From positions 597,030-661,029 of the forward strand of contig CAWUJH010000002.1 of assembly GCA_963922875.1 (NCBI GenBank): a stretch of DNA of 64,000 bases. Reading direction: 5' to 3'. Positions 36,891 to 46,833 of this stretch are shown here, piece after piece (position 1 is the stretch's first letter; the number at the start of each line of letters is the position of its first letter). A program made the position numbers and the translations under genes. The DNA is from Ketobacter sp963922875 (GTDB lineage: Bacteria; Pseudomonadota; Gammaproteobacteria; Pseudomonadales; Ketobacteraceae). Below the pieces are notes generated by a model that did not search any database, had not been told where the DNA came from, and saw nothing but the letters and a program-made list of their open reading frames with translations.

Positions 36891-37349
36891 TCATCTTTGC
36901 GCGACAGCGGCATCCGTAATTTGCAGCAGCTTTAGCAACGCTGACCTTTTGGATTTCGGCAACAGGTCGGCCAGTGTATATTGATCCAGCACATACAAAA
37001 AAGACTCCAGCGCTTCTGCCAATACTTTTTTCAACTGGCAAGCAGGCGTGATGGAACAGTGACTCGCATCACCAAAGCACTCCACTATTTCAAAGTTCTG
37101 TTCTGTTTCGCGTACCAGCGTTCCGATGTTGATGGAGTCGGGCGATCGGTTTAAGCAAATACCACCACTCTTGCCTCGGGTCGCCGTGAGATAGCCTTTG
37201 ATGTTCAACTCCTGAACCACTTTCATCAAATGATTTTTTGAAATGCCATAGGCGTCGGCAATTTCCTGAATCGTGGAAAGCCCTTCGCCTTTCACACCCA
37301 GATAGATCAATACCCGTAGTGAATAATCAGTGTAGCGGGTGATATGCAT
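36891..37349 (-). CDS. nsrR: NO-sensing repressor NsrR (Rrf2 family)
   Basis: A 152-residue Rrf2 regulator. A winged helix-turn-helix occupies residues 1-70 (MHITRYTDYSLRVLIYLGV, EIADAYGISKNHLMKVVQEL). Three cysteines in a short loop (C91, C98, C104) are the iron-sulphur ligands of NsrR, which loses repression when NO attacks the cluster. The sites upstream of nnrS match its known box. It is on the minus strand, 21 bases before the nnrS stop in the same orientation, so the two probably form a transcript nnrS-nsrR, with autoregulation. Confidence 0.93.
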   Translation of the reverse strand: MHITRYTDYSLRVLIYLGVKGEGLSTIQEIADAYGISKNHLMKVVQELNIKGYLTATRGKSGGICLNRSPDSINIGTLVRETEQNFEIVECFGDASHCSITPACQLKKVLAEALESFLYVLDQYTLADLLPKSKRSALLKLLQITDAAVAQR

Positions 37350-37370
37350 GAATACTCCTCAACGAATAAA

Positions 37371-38558
37371 TCATCCCGGGCGGCTATCAGCACGGGGGCG
37401 ACTCAGCACAGGAAAATACAGAATAACAAAAAGTCCGAATGCCAACACCCAGCACAGGGCCGCGAGCATTATACCTATCCGAAAATCCATAAGTTGCAAA
37501 GCCACCAGAACGCGCAAGAGTGTCGCCAGAAGGATCGACACATAAATCCACAGGCCCATGGGCACCAATGCAAGCGGACGCCCAGTGTGCCCCATGGCTA
37601 CCCGCGTCATGACAGCCAATATCAAAGTACCGATGCCACCCACGCCCAACAGGTGCTCCCAGGCAGTTGCAGGAATTAGTTGGGTGAAAGCGCTGCCGCC
37701 CCGCAATAGCAACGCAAGCACAATAAACCCGTAAGCCAGATGCAGAATCCACAATAAGGGCTCGGCCGTGACACGCCAACCCGACCACCGAACAAGACGG
37801 ACCAGATTGAACAGCCCAGCAAGTAGAACCACACCACCCACTATTGGTACAGGTGCATTAAACCAGCTTAATGGCAATAGCAGAATCACACTGCCGATGG
37901 ACAGACGATTTACAAGATCGGATTGTTTTACCCAATCGGGATTGCCGCCTTTCGCCTGTAGCCAGCTAGCAGAAAATGCCGGAATAATCCGCCCTCCGAT
38001 TACAAGCATTAATACAGTGACAAGATCTAATCCATGCAGTTGCCCCAGCTTTAGCAGTTTATAATCATTCATTATAAAACCCAGATGCATTAACAAGTTA
38101 CCCACCACCAGCAATGCCAGCACCGCCACCAGAATCAGATTGCGATGATTCCGGTGGCGGATCAAAACCGCCGCTACATAGATCCCCAGCACTGGCAAGA
38201 AAGCCATATCCACCAAGGCCACCAACCAAAGCGGCAGCCATCCCGCGCACCACATGGCCACGCGCCCAGCCGCCCAAAGCAGAATCAGCAGTAGCAGACC
38301 GGTGCCTTGAAGCGGGCGGGCCTGGGTCCAATTGGTCATTGCCGTCAGCAAAAATCCAGCAATAGCGGCGGGCACCATACCATAGAGCATCTCATGGCTA
38401 TGCCATTGCACCGGCGATCCTCCCAGCGGCAGTGGCCACCCTGCCAGTAGAAAACCCACCCACGCCAATACACCCAAAATGGCGTATGTGCCTGTCAACA
38501 AAAAGAAAGGGCGGAAGGCATAGCTCAGTAGCACAGGCATGGAGGAAGGATTACTCAT
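37371..38558 (-). CDS. nnrS: NnrS family haem-copper membrane protein
   Basis: A 395-residue inner-membrane protein with about 12 spans. Its conserved N-terminal segment (SYAFRPFFLLTGTYAILGVLAWVG), HSHEMLYGMVPAAIAGFLLTAM and TRVAMGHTGRPL are typical of NnrS. NnrS proteins protect cells against nitrosative stress, binding haem and copper, and are repressed by NsrR in many gammaproteobacteria. The two NsrR-like boxes just upstream and the neighbouring nsrR and nor genes agree with this role. Confidence 0.93.
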   Translation of the reverse strand: MSNPSSMPVLLSYAFRPFFLLTGTYAILGVLAWVGFLLAGWPLPLGGSPVQWHSHEMLYGMVPAAIAGFLLTAMTNWTQARPLQGTGLLLLILLWAAGRVAMWCAGWLPLWLVALVDMAFLPVLGIYVAAVLIRHRNHRNLILVAVLALLVVGNLLMHLGFIMNDYKLLKLGQLHGLDLVTVLMLVIGGRIIPAFSASWLQAKGGNPDWVKQSDLVNRLSIGSVILLLPLSWFNAPVPIVGGVVLLAGLFNLVRLVRWSGWRVTAEPLLWILHLAYGFIVLALLLRGGSAFTQLIPATAWEHLLGVGGIGTLILAVMTRVAMGHTGRPLALVPMGLWIYVSILLATLLRVLVALQLMDFRIGIMLAALCWVLAFGLFVILYFPVLSRPRADSRPG

Positions 38559-38585
38559 CAGGAAGATTCCTTACTGTCAGATTTA

Positions 38586-38634
38586 AACATGCATATATAG
38601 TACATGTTAAAAAGGTGCATGTATAATGCATCTT
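38586..38634 (-). promoter_or_regulatory. Tandem NsrR-like boxes upstream of nnrS
   Basis: Two adjacent 11-1-11 inverted repeats. The distal one has half-sites AAGGTGCATGT (38612-38622) and TAATGCATCTT (38624-38634), very close to the NsrR box (AAGATGCATTT, one base, AAATGCATCTT). The proximal one has AACATGCATAT (38586-38596) and TAGTACATGTT (38598-38608), a weaker match. Only three bases separate them, so two NsrR dimers could bind side by side on one face of the promoter. Confidence 0.78.
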
Positions 38635-38694
38635 TAAATATTCAACACCAATAAGCGCCATGTGTTATTGCTGATTATTAGGAGAGTAGGGTCT

Positions 38695-38820
38695 GTACCC
38701 GAACACAGATTGTTTACGCCGGAATACTCGGCGCAAAAATTATTAGACGTTATTTTGCAATTGACTCCACAGCAGACCGGTAAGTGCTTCGCTTGGGACG
38801 TGCAAGAGGTTGAGCCTTAA
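38695..38820 (+). pseudogene. C-terminal fragment of a short-chain dehydrogenase
   Basis: The plus-strand frame ending at the TAA at 38818-38820 reads FTPEYSAQKLLDVILQLTP, then QQTGKCFAWDVQEVEP. This matches the C-terminal end of classical short-chain dehydrogenases (a pattern like LLxVIxxLTPxxxGxFFxWDGxEIP). There is no start, cofactor motif or catalytic YxxxK, so it is a remnant of at most about 40 codons. Its stop overlaps the stop of the minus-strand secreted protein. Confidence 0.55.
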
Positions 38821-40997
38821 AAATTAGAGTCCGTACTTCGGTGCCCGAGTCGCATCAAAATATGTAGAACAAGCAGTAGCATCATGTCTAAGGAAAAGGA
38901 ACCGCCGCTGGATTTGGAGTGGATTACATTTCTTACTAAAGGCGAGTAGGGTGTGCCTGTGGCCTGACCGATGGTGCCAGTAGAGTTATCCGAGGACCGA
39001 GCGTATACCTCGAAAATGTAGGCTGTGCCGTTCATCAGTCCCGTAATCTGAATAGCACTTGCGGAGGTAAAAAGGAACTGGTGGCCCAGTGGTTGGTCGG
39101 CTGGGCGGTAAGACACCACGTATTCGTCGATGGTATGGCCGCTGTTGTTATTCAGGATCCAGGACAGGTCTGCTCTGCCATCAGTCATCGTAGCGTTAAC
39201 GCTTGGCGATGGGATAGCTCCGTAGGGTGTGGCTCTAACTGCATTGGACCAAGGGCTGTTGCCCGATGCATTGTGACCGCGTACCAGTGCCCAATACTCG
39301 GTGCCGTTGGTCAACGCGCTCAGGGTTCCTGCGAGCCCGTCCGGGTTGACACTGAAATCGGAATAGAGGGTTCCCGGGCAACTGGTACCAAGCGCTACAG
39401 GATCGGGCGCGGTGCCGGTACCATAGCAGGCATCGTAACCAGTTAATGGGCCTGAGCCAGGGTCTTCCGGTCGGCTCCAGGCAAGTTGGATATTGCCGTC
39501 ACCGGTGGCTGTAACGCTGAGGTGTGGAGACAGCTGGTGCTGTATAGCACCGATGTTGCGCGCCCCGTTGCCAGAATCACAGCGATCGTTTCCAGCCACG
39601 TCTTTTGTGATAGGCAGGTTGGTAATGGGATTAATCAACCCATTACTGTTGCAGCCATCGGGTATCACATCAATTAGTTGGCCGGGGTTCGCCAGCGTTC
39701 CCAAAACTGGGGTAGCCCTTTGTACGGGCGTCACGGCGGAGGAGGTCGGCAGTCCCGGTTCATCGACCAGAAGCAGAGGCTGTCCGGTCAATGCACGCAA
39801 TGCGCTTGCATCTTGGTCGGGCACAGTATGCATCCAGGAGTACGCATCAGCGGTGAATCCTCCGGTGGCGGTTTTCATAAAATTAGACAGCAGGGGACCG
39901 CTGCCGTTGGCTGCTGGAACTGTCTGTCCAAACGCCGATCCCCGCAAGTTGATGTTACCGGCACCATTCCATTGCACTAGCCTGCCTGGACTGCCGCTGG
40001 CCTGGCAAACACCATCGCAATCCAGCAAGGTCAACAATAGGGTGCTGCCTTCAATATTCATTTCACTGGTGGAGAGATTGACAACGTAATCCTCTTCGTC
40101 TGGTATACCAAAGACGTCATCTGACCAGATGCTGTTGACGATGTTGCTTTGTGCCTGGCCACCAATCTGTACTGCGCCGGCATCATTCATTATGGTGGAA
40201 ACGATATTTACCTGATTCGTGCTGGACTGGCCATTCCATCCAATCAGGCCTGAATCCTTGATTACCTCAAAGTTGCTGTCGGAGATGTTCAGGTCGCCGC
40301 AGTTTCCGGCGCAGGCGATAGCCGGGTTTTGTACTGGAAAAACACCAATTTGTGACCAGTTGTAAACATCCTCCCAGTGATTTTCCGCCAAGTTCAACGT
40401 CACGCCATCGGTTGCGTAGATGGCTGAGCGATCACATTCCAGAAAGGCGAATATCTCATTCAGTTTTATTCGGGTCAGGGTTAGAGCCGCATCGTTATGG
40501 ATATAGGCTAAAGCATGCATCTGACGAATCGTAAGGTCCTGAATGGTGACCGATATACCTGCATTGGACGTGCTTTCGCTTCCAATTATGAAAAGTCCTG
40601 GTGTTTCGGCAACTATGATCGTGCCAGAGGCCGAAGTGCTACTTGGGCAAACCGAAGTGGAGTTGAGCACACCACTGGTGTTAATCCAGGCGATATGGCC
40701 ATCTAATATTCCGCCGTTGCCTTCAATCACGAGCGATTCCGTAATTCTAGTGACGTAATAGTCTGGACCGAAAGAGCCCACCTGCGGGCATGAATTCATG
40801 TTGATCTGTAGATTGGGGGACAGGCTTACGGTATCGGCTCCTGGCCAAAGGTTGGCCGCTTCAATTGCGCTTACCAAGGATCCAGGGCCAGAGCAGCTGC
40901 TGCTGGTGACGTTAAATGTCAGAGCATGGCTCTCAAATGGGAGAAAGATAAACAGGCATAACAATGAGCTACGAAAACGGGAATTAGATACCTGCAT
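38817..40997 (-). CDS. Large secreted protein with fibronectin type III domains and GlyGly-CTERM tail
   Basis: A 726-residue exported protein from ATG at 40997 (signal peptide to about residue 26, cleavage after ESHA). Residues about 30-400 resemble the polymorphic-outer-membrane-type right-handed beta-helix proteins (SCSGPGSLVSAIEAANLWPG fits the CSLREAI-like start). Two fibronectin type III domains follow: LQLAWSRPEDPGSGPLTGYDA with TNGTEYWALVRGHN, and ADLSWILNNNSGHTIDEYVVS with LMNGTAYIFEVYARS. The C-terminus SSGGSFSLDMMLLLVL, then basic residues, fits a GlyGly-CTERM signal cut by rhombosortase. It is probably displayed on the surface or secreted. It stands alone in a decayed region. Confidence 0.78.
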   Translation of the reverse strand: MQVSNSRFRSSLLCLFIFLPFESHALTFNVTSSSCSGPGSLVSAIEAANLWPGADTVSLSPNLQINMNSCPQVGSFGPDYYVTRITESLVIEGNGGILDGHIAWINTSGVLNSTSVCPSSTSASGTIIVAETPGLFIIGSESTSNAGISVTIQDLTIRQMHALAYIHNDAALTLTRIKLNEIFAFLECDRSAIYATDGVTLNLAENHWEDVYNWSQIGVFPVQNPAIACAGNCGDLNISDSNFEVIKDSGLIGWNGQSSTNQVNIVSTIMNDAGAVQIGGQAQSNIVNSIWSDDVFGIPDEEDYVVNLSTSEMNIEGSTLLLTLLDCDGVCQASGSPGRLVQWNGAGNINLRGSAFGQTVPAANGSGPLLSNFMKTATGGFTADAYSWMHTVPDQDASALRALTGQPLLLVDEPGLPTSSAVTPVQRATPVLGTLANPGQLIDVIPDGCNSNGLINPITNLPITKDVAGNDRCDSGNGARNIGAIQHQLSPHLSVTATGDGNIQLAWSRPEDPGSGPLTGYDACYGTGTAPDPVALGTSCPGTLYSDFSVNPDGLAGTLSALTNGTEYWALVRGHNASGNSPWSNAVRATPYGAIPSPSVNATMTDGRADLSWILNNNSGHTIDEYVVSYRPADQPLGHQFLFTSASAIQITGLMNGTAYIFEVYARSSDNSTGTIGQATGTPYSPLVRNVIHSKSSGGSFSLDMMLLLVLHILMRLGHRSTDSNF

Positions 40998-41327
40998 ACT
41001 GGGGCGTCCTGCCAATCACTAAAATCTATAAAAGCATAGTTCAAGGGCGAGCAAATAGCCGCTGGTGACTTGCTTAGCTTTTTGGGGTCGTTGGTACTTA
41101 GAGACTTTTAGTACCAAGAATGAAAATAAACCTAATGCTATCAGTGGAATACAACGTTGAGATTTCGATATCTTACTATCTACTTATCTTCAGGGCGAAT
41201 GAGTGAAAGGTAGACCGTATCAAAGGGGCGAAAAATAGAAGCAACAAATAAAGCAGGAGAATCTTTTGTATTAAAGCGAGATTTCGAAGCAGAAGAACAA
41301 ATCCAAAATGAGTCGCTAGCTGGATGT
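40998..41327. other. Gap upstream of the fibronectin-type gene
   Basis: No intact gene. The plus-strand frame of the following small open frame stays open back to about 41217 but without an ATG, GTG or TTG in a useful place, which hints that the next frame is the rest of a damaged gene. Confidence 0.4.
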
Positions 41328-41627
41328 TTGGCGTTCAATAGTTCGGCGAGCGGTGGGTACTTGACCGGTTATTCCTCTGTTGTCGCTTTTTCCTATACGA
41401 CAAGTTGTGTTGGAAACCATATAGCAAACAGTGTTAGTAAATACCCGTCTTCAGCATTCATCCAGGTTGCATTACAAAAACTTTCCGGTGGAAGCTGGAG
41501 TACGGTTGCATCTGGACTTTCAGGTTATTTCTACTCTGGTACAGCAGGTCAATACCGTATTGTCGTAAATAATTTAGGATCGGTTACGGCAACTTCATGG
41601 AGTTTTGACTACAAACTACCACTGTAA
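41328..41627 (+). CDS. Small hypothetical protein, possibly the tail of a broken gene
   Basis: A frame of 99 codons starting at TTG (41328). The open frame extends upstream to about 41217 with a sequence of protein character (AGESFVLKRDFEAEEQIQ) but no start codon, so the gene may be truncated or shifted. The product is Ser/Gly/Tyr-rich with alternating hydrophobic residues (SVVAFSYTTSC, SAFIQVALQKLSGGSWS, QYRIVVNNLG), like a beta-sandwich of a secreted protein. The family is not recognised, and the function is unknown. Confidence 0.35.
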   Translation: MAFNSSASGGYLTGYSSVVAFSYTTSCVGNHIANSVSKYPSSAFIQVALQKLSGGSWSTVASGLSGYFYSGTAGQYRIVVNNLGSVTATSWSFDYKLPL

Positions 41628-41668
41628 GCGACTGATAGATGGGCTGGGAAATACCAGCCTATCTATAT

Positions 41669-42142
41669 CTATACTTTTATATCAACGCCTATATTGGCTC
41701 TAATACCGCTGATGAAGTCTGAAATGTTGTATATTGTGTGGAGCGAGTCACTGGCAATTCGTTTAGCACTTTCTAGTGTGGGATCGTTTTTTGATATTTC
41801 TACTGTATGTTCGAATTTTTCTTCGAATAACTTGATGGCATCTATTGGAGTAGTTTGATCTGGCCGGTCTAGTCGGGCGGCCATTATAAATTCCCCAGCG
41901 GCGCTATCAGAAATTTCTCCTTCTTCAAATAATTTCGATGCCAATTTAGCCAAGTCTTTAGGTGATATATTTCGAAGGTCAAAATTTGCCAGATAATCGC
42001 GAAGGTCTTCTGTCGTGCTGGTGATAAATTCTGGAGAAACTTTGTCAACCATGCCAATGCCATCAGGCTTGGAAAATCTATTATTTTGGAAATAGGACTT
42101 AGTTTGATTACTATAATCATGGTTAATTGCATTCATTTGCAT
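41669..42142 (-). CDS. Hypothetical cytoplasmic protein
   Basis: A 157-residue protein with no signal peptide or membrane span and a good ribosome-binding site (TAGGAGAATC before ATG). It has an acidic helical composition, with segments DLRNISPKDLAKLASKLFEE and EISDSAAGEFIMAARLD that look like a small helical domain. A C-terminal SDFISGIRANIGVDIKV follows. I do not recognise a family. Its location among damaged genes suggests accessory DNA. Confidence 0.6.
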   Translation of the reverse strand: MQMNAINHDYSNQTKSYFQNNRFSKPDGIGMVDKVSPEFITSTTEDLRDYLANFDLRNISPKDLAKLASKLFEEGEISDSAAGEFIMAARLDRPDQTTPIDAIKLFEEKFEHTVEISKNDPTLESAKRIASDSLHTIYNISDFISGIRANIGVDIKV

Positions 42143-42375
42143 AGTGATTCTCCTATAGAAGGCTTACCCGCAACACTTGCTTACTAAGCTTAGCCTATAC
42201 CCCAAGTTCAGCGCAAATTGTGATGCACTGTTACCAAAAGAGGTTAGAAATGAGTAAATGTCAGCCCAATCCAGATAGACGGTGACAAGACAAAGGCTAT
42301 GGAGTTCTGGTACTGGGTAATTGCGCCCCTGGTTGCCGCGCCCTGGGTCGACGTGGATATGCTCAATACTGAGGC

Positions 42376-42540
42376 TTAAGAGCGATCACGGTCGTCATCG
42401 TCAAAGGGAGGGGTGCCATAGAGTGCTGTATATTCAGCGTCATTAAGTAGTGCAAACTTCCCATCATCATTGCCATTACTAACCATACCGATCTTTGCAA
42501 TTGCTCCTTCATTTTCCGGAGTAATGAACCTACAAAACTT
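42376..42540 (-). pseudogene. Fragment of an unrecognised gene
   Basis: Minus-strand frame ending at the stop at 42378-42376. The last 50 or so codons have protein character (FITPENEGAIAKIGMVSNG, then DGKFALLNDAEYTALYGTPP and DDDDRDRS before stop). No start lies in the frame before a stop at about 42540. It looks like the C-terminal end of a lost gene. The family is not recognised. Confidence 0.35.
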
Positions 42541-42791
42541 TGCTGGCTACGAACAGTGGGTTGGTGGTTGAGCGCTTACAAAAGATCAGAGATTTCCAAG
42601 AAAATCTTTCTAAACGTCTGCATTTTGCAATATCTGATAATGCAAGGTGGGTTGCTTCGGTTTTGCGTGGACATATCAACTATCTTGGTGTGTCTGGAAA
42701 CGCAGAATCACTCTCGCGATTTCACAATGAGGTCTGCCGAAGATGGCTGAAATTGGGTAACCTACTAAATTTGGAAACTGTAAAAATTTAA
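42540..42791 (+). pseudogene. C-terminal fragment of a group II intron reverse transcriptase/maturase
   Basis: About 83 codons whose segment WVASVLRGHINYLGVSGN, then SRFHNEVCRRWLKLGNLL, matches the conserved end of the thumb/X region of group II intron-encoded proteins (typical WLxSVVRGHYxYYGVPGN, FRxxVxRLWxxxLxRR). The reverse-transcriptase domain is absent upstream, the C-terminal RRS end is missing, and I see no intron domain V sequence. It is therefore a remnant of an intron or its spread. Confidence 0.7.
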
Positions 42792-42823
42792 TATTCAATA
42801 AAATCAAATAGATAAATAATTGC

Positions 42824-42902
42824 TTTCTACGAAAAAATGGAAACCTCCTCTTGTAACGCGCTTTGCTTTTGGTAATTTGGATTTTCCACGAAAAAGTGGA
42901 AA
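42824..42902. repeat. Two near-identical 20-bp hairpin repeats
   Basis: TTTCTACGAAAAAATGGAAA at 42824-42843 and TTTCCACGAAAAAGTGGAAA at 42883-42902 differ at two positions, which are partners in the stem. The second is a perfect TTTCCAC/GTGGAAA hairpin around GAAAAA. The first carries compensated-looking changes (TAC vs. ATG). They lie 200-280 bases upstream of the frameshifted nuclease gene. Confidence 0.55.
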
Positions 42903-43102
42903 GTTGTTGTCTGCCAATCCCGTTCATAGTAAACCTTAATCAGACTATCACTTTTAACAATAATGCAAGGGGTGGTGGTGCTGAATCAGCTCGTAGTTCT
43001 ATAAGCGGATGGCGCTGCTACTACCCGTATGCTGGTCAGCAGATCATGGTGCTTGAGCATTGTGGATAGTCAGCCCGATTGTGTGCGAAGGGAGAAGATA
43101 GT

Positions 43103-46100
43103 ATGGGCAGAAAGTCACGGGAGAAACGTGAACGAAGAATTGCACGGGAGAGAGCCGATCAAAACCTCCTAATAAGCAAGTTTCGTGAGTATGAGGGATG
43201 GAGCGCACACGAGGCTAAAGCGGCAAAAGAGTTTCAAGAGCAAATCGAGGCAATACGCAAATTGCTCTGCCAATACAAGCGCATCGATGCAACGATCGCG
43301 CTGAGTGTCTCTGAATTGTGGCCTGCCAACGCGGGATACCCATCGTTACTTACGCAGACTTTAAGACGTTTGCGAAATCTCTATATGAGATATGGCCAGA
43401 ATTCCCAATGTTTGAGGATTTTTCTCCCGAGGCTGACTGGGGACACACTAAAGTATCCCTTGGCAGGGACTTTGTACCAATGTTCTACGGTAGCTGTATT
43501 GAACGCACACCCGACTTCGTAGAAGCATTCCGCATTACTTATGCGCACGTTCCCGAGGCCATGGCCCACATGGATCTAGCTATCGCATTGCAAGCTCGAA
43601 TCATCAACGCGATACCGAATCTGGGAGCTGCCCCCGCTGAAGAATCACAACGGGCTCATGTCGAAGTGCCTCCTGAGGAATTCTGGCTGGCTTGTAGACC
43701 AACGCTACTACAGATCGGTGCGGATATTACTGACTGGCGAAACAAGGCAGGTGATGCGCTGGAGACTGACTTTGGTGCTTTCAAGGCACCGCTGACATGG
43801 AGCGCCTTTGGTGATGCCGTAATGCAGGGGAGCGCGCTTCCTTTCTTGGCGGTTAAAAGCGATGGCACGTGGGTACCGATGTCAGTTCGCAGTGCCCCTG
43901 GAGTCGTTATCGACCATTGGGCGAATAAAGAATTGGAAGGGGTCAGCGTACAAACACATAGGAAGCTTGCTCAGTTCGTCGCCGAGCGATTCCGAGGAGT
44001 GGCAGTGGGACCTATGACGCCCCTTGTCGGCGACTCAGTCTGTAAAGAGATTCCCATTAGCTGCGTCGTCTCGGCCGACTCAGGGGTATATCTAATTTGT
44101 GCATGCGACCATACTTCGTATGAACGAATGTCGACCGCAGTAAAAGATATGTATGCCACGGTGAAGCGCGGCGCACCGATTAACTTCCTTCTTGCCGATG
44201 GGCATGTACTGATGCTGTCTAAGGATGGGGTCACCGGACCGAGTGTTGACGAACTTCGAATAATCATTGTGGTTACTCAGGCAAGCACTGCATTCGGCAC
44301 CATTCGTGTGCCAGAAAGGCCTTCCCGCCTATTACCGTTGGCTGACTTCATCACCATCTTCGACAGTTTAGATGATCTCGATGAGTTGGAGCGGTACTGG
44401 AAATTCGTTGACTCTCAGAAAGGCTCTCTCAGCCCTTTCTCGACTGGGTCCGCTGATTTGTATGCGTCTTTCAAAGACACGCACAGTGTACTTGTCGAAG
44501 GTGCGGTTTCACCTAACTTTGTAGTATTGGATCCTCATTGGGGTACTTCCTGGCGGTTCAAGGTGCTTTCTGATTTTTGGTCGCATGCGCCAAACGTTTT
44601 TCCAGATGACTCTTCTGGGTGGCGGTTAACTCAAGGATCTGAAGGTGTAATTGACCTCCACTCGCGCCATCACAAGGCACTCGCGTACTCAACATCAGTA
44701 GGCATTTGCACCGTTCAAACTTTGGTGGAAATCTCTGAAGGCCTGCTGATCGAGGATGCACGTATGCTAGACCTCTTTGCTCAACTCGTCGCGGATTGCA
44801 CCTATCGCAGCCGCGAGCAACTTTCTGATATTGCGCTGTTTCAGCAGCCACATGTTCTGTTTATTTGCGGTTCCGACCCAAACAGTTCTGTTGGCGATGA
44901 GGAAACACCCAGGCCAATTGAGGATATTGCGCGAGTTGTGATTTCAGTGAAAGAGGATACTGTTCGCAAGGGTTCATTTTATCTGCAGGTCGATACTCAC
45001 GCAGTACTCGCAGGGCTAAACGCAGCCAAGGATGGATCGTTCGAGGTTCGTTGTCTGCTGGAGACGCTCGAAAAGTGCTGCGAGGCTTGTGGGCTGGGGT
45101 TTCCTGAAGGCGTTGAGAACCGGTTTCATTCTCAGGCTTCGGCACCGGCGCGTTACCACGTTGAAGTGGTTGAGCGAAATGTTGATGTCCCTGACTATGT
45201 GGAACCAATAATTCCTTCACCTGTACACTACAAGCTTGCACGTAAGCATTTGGCTACGGAAATCTTGGCGCTTGGTCTTATGCCAGGACGATATGAACTG
45301 TCAGAAGCAAAGGAAAGAATTGATCCAGCGTGCACTCGGTTACGTCTTCACATCGAAAATCGGCTCGCATCGTTCGACAGGCATCAGCTTCTTCGAGCAT
45401 TCATTGAGCAGCACGACGCGGCTCTTGTCGCCGAAAGAATGAAGATTCAACGGGCTCGTAAAAGCCTCGCTCATGATGTGGATTACGACAGACTTGATGC
45501 CGTTGAACGGGCACGCGAAGAGTTCGGTTCTGCCGCTCGCCACTATCGCTATCTCTTGGAAAAAACAGTGAGTTCGACCGTGACTGGGAGCGGGGATGTT
45601 ACTGAAGACATACTGCGAGAACTGATTGGCTTGGTTGATTGGTTCATGGTGCTTGCAGGAGCGAGCGACGTCCTTCATAACGGTATAGACGTTGGTGGCG
45701 TTGAAATTGACCATTCGTACATTCCTGAGATTTTCTATTCAACAGGCTCCTATGATCGAAACACGGAATTCGCACGTGAGTATGCGAAGTCCAGGCTGGG
45801 GGTTGGAGAAAACAGCAAAGATGCAGTGGAAGGTGAGCCAGCGAGCTTACTTTCTTCAGAGAAGTTAAAAAGTGCTTTTGTAGCCGATTTGGGATTTGAT
45901 CTACAAAGTTTGGTTGTTGCTCTCGCCGTGTTGTCACAAGCACATCGATATGGTTTAGGTGATGATCTCTCGCTCTCTTACGCTGCCACCCCGAACCGTA
46001 TCGAGAAATGCTTAGTCAATAGCATTGATAACCTTGATCTTGAGGAGGTCAAAAGGATTGTGTCATTCCTTACGCTCTCAGAGGAAGGCGTTCGTAGACT

Positions 46101-46833
46101 ATCTGGGAGGGATGTCGATGAGGCTGATGTTCCGTACTGGGAACACAAAAAGCGAATCCATCGATATGTAATCAGGCCGCTGATTGCAGATGGTCCCGAC
46201 TTACGTTGGGGGGCAGAGATGGCTAGCCGGGCAATGCACCGTTGGATGTCGACGGTGAGGGATGGCTATCTCCCTGCTGACTTCGAGTGGCCCCATGTTG
46301 AACCTGTCATTCGAAAGGTCAAAGAGAGTATTGAGAAGCGGTTGGAGCTTCGTACCGAGGATATATTCCTGAGGCATACTCCATTCGTCCAGCGAGGCAT
46401 CGACTTCTTCAGGAAGTTTCGTAGTGAGCGGTTCGAGGACGTTGGAGACTTCGATGTAATCGCGTACTGGCCAGAGGCAAACCTGCTCGTGGCAGTGGAA
46501 TGCAAGTACAACCAGCCAGCCTATACAATGAAAGATGGCCGGCGACTTCGGGATCGAATATTCGGCAAAGCGGAGGATGACAAGGCTGGACAGTTCCGTA
46601 ACATCTCGCGCCGAAGGCAGTTTCTAGAGAAAAACCGATCAAGGATGCTTGAGTTGCTGAAGTGGCCGCAACCTGAAGTTGAGCCCATCACGGATGTAGA
46701 GCTCTACGTGAGTAGAGACGTGTACTATTGGATGGTTCATCCGCCTTACCCTGTTCCGACCAAGTTCGTGAGAGTGGACACGCTGGATACCTGGATTAAG
46801 ACAGAACTCATCACTTCGTGCAGCCATGTCTGA
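43103..46833 (+). CDS. Large protein with C-terminal PD-(D/E)XK nuclease motif, frameshifted
   Basis: Two overlapping frames that join into one protein of about 1,240 residues. Frame one starts at ATG 43103 (MGRKSREKRERRIARERADQ, GGGAGAAGATAG upstream) and runs to ELWPANAG. Frame two picks up with IPIVTYADFKTFAKSLYEIW and continues to 46833. The shift is explained by loss of one G in the run at 43333-43335 (GCGGGA read where GCGGGGA would restore the frame). The N-terminus is basic and helical. Most of the protein is of unknown fold. The C-terminus carries DFDVIAYWPEANLLVAVECK, the D-x(n)-E-x-K signature of PD-(D/E)XK restriction-type nucleases (GAC 46447, GAA 46498, AAG 46504). It overlaps the NTPase gene by eight bases. 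It could be sequencing error or real inactivation. Confidence 0.75.

Noticed and set aside
42863..43069. 68-codon frame before the nuclease gene
   Set aside because: Runs through the hairpin repeats and has no homologous-looking motif or ribosome-binding site.
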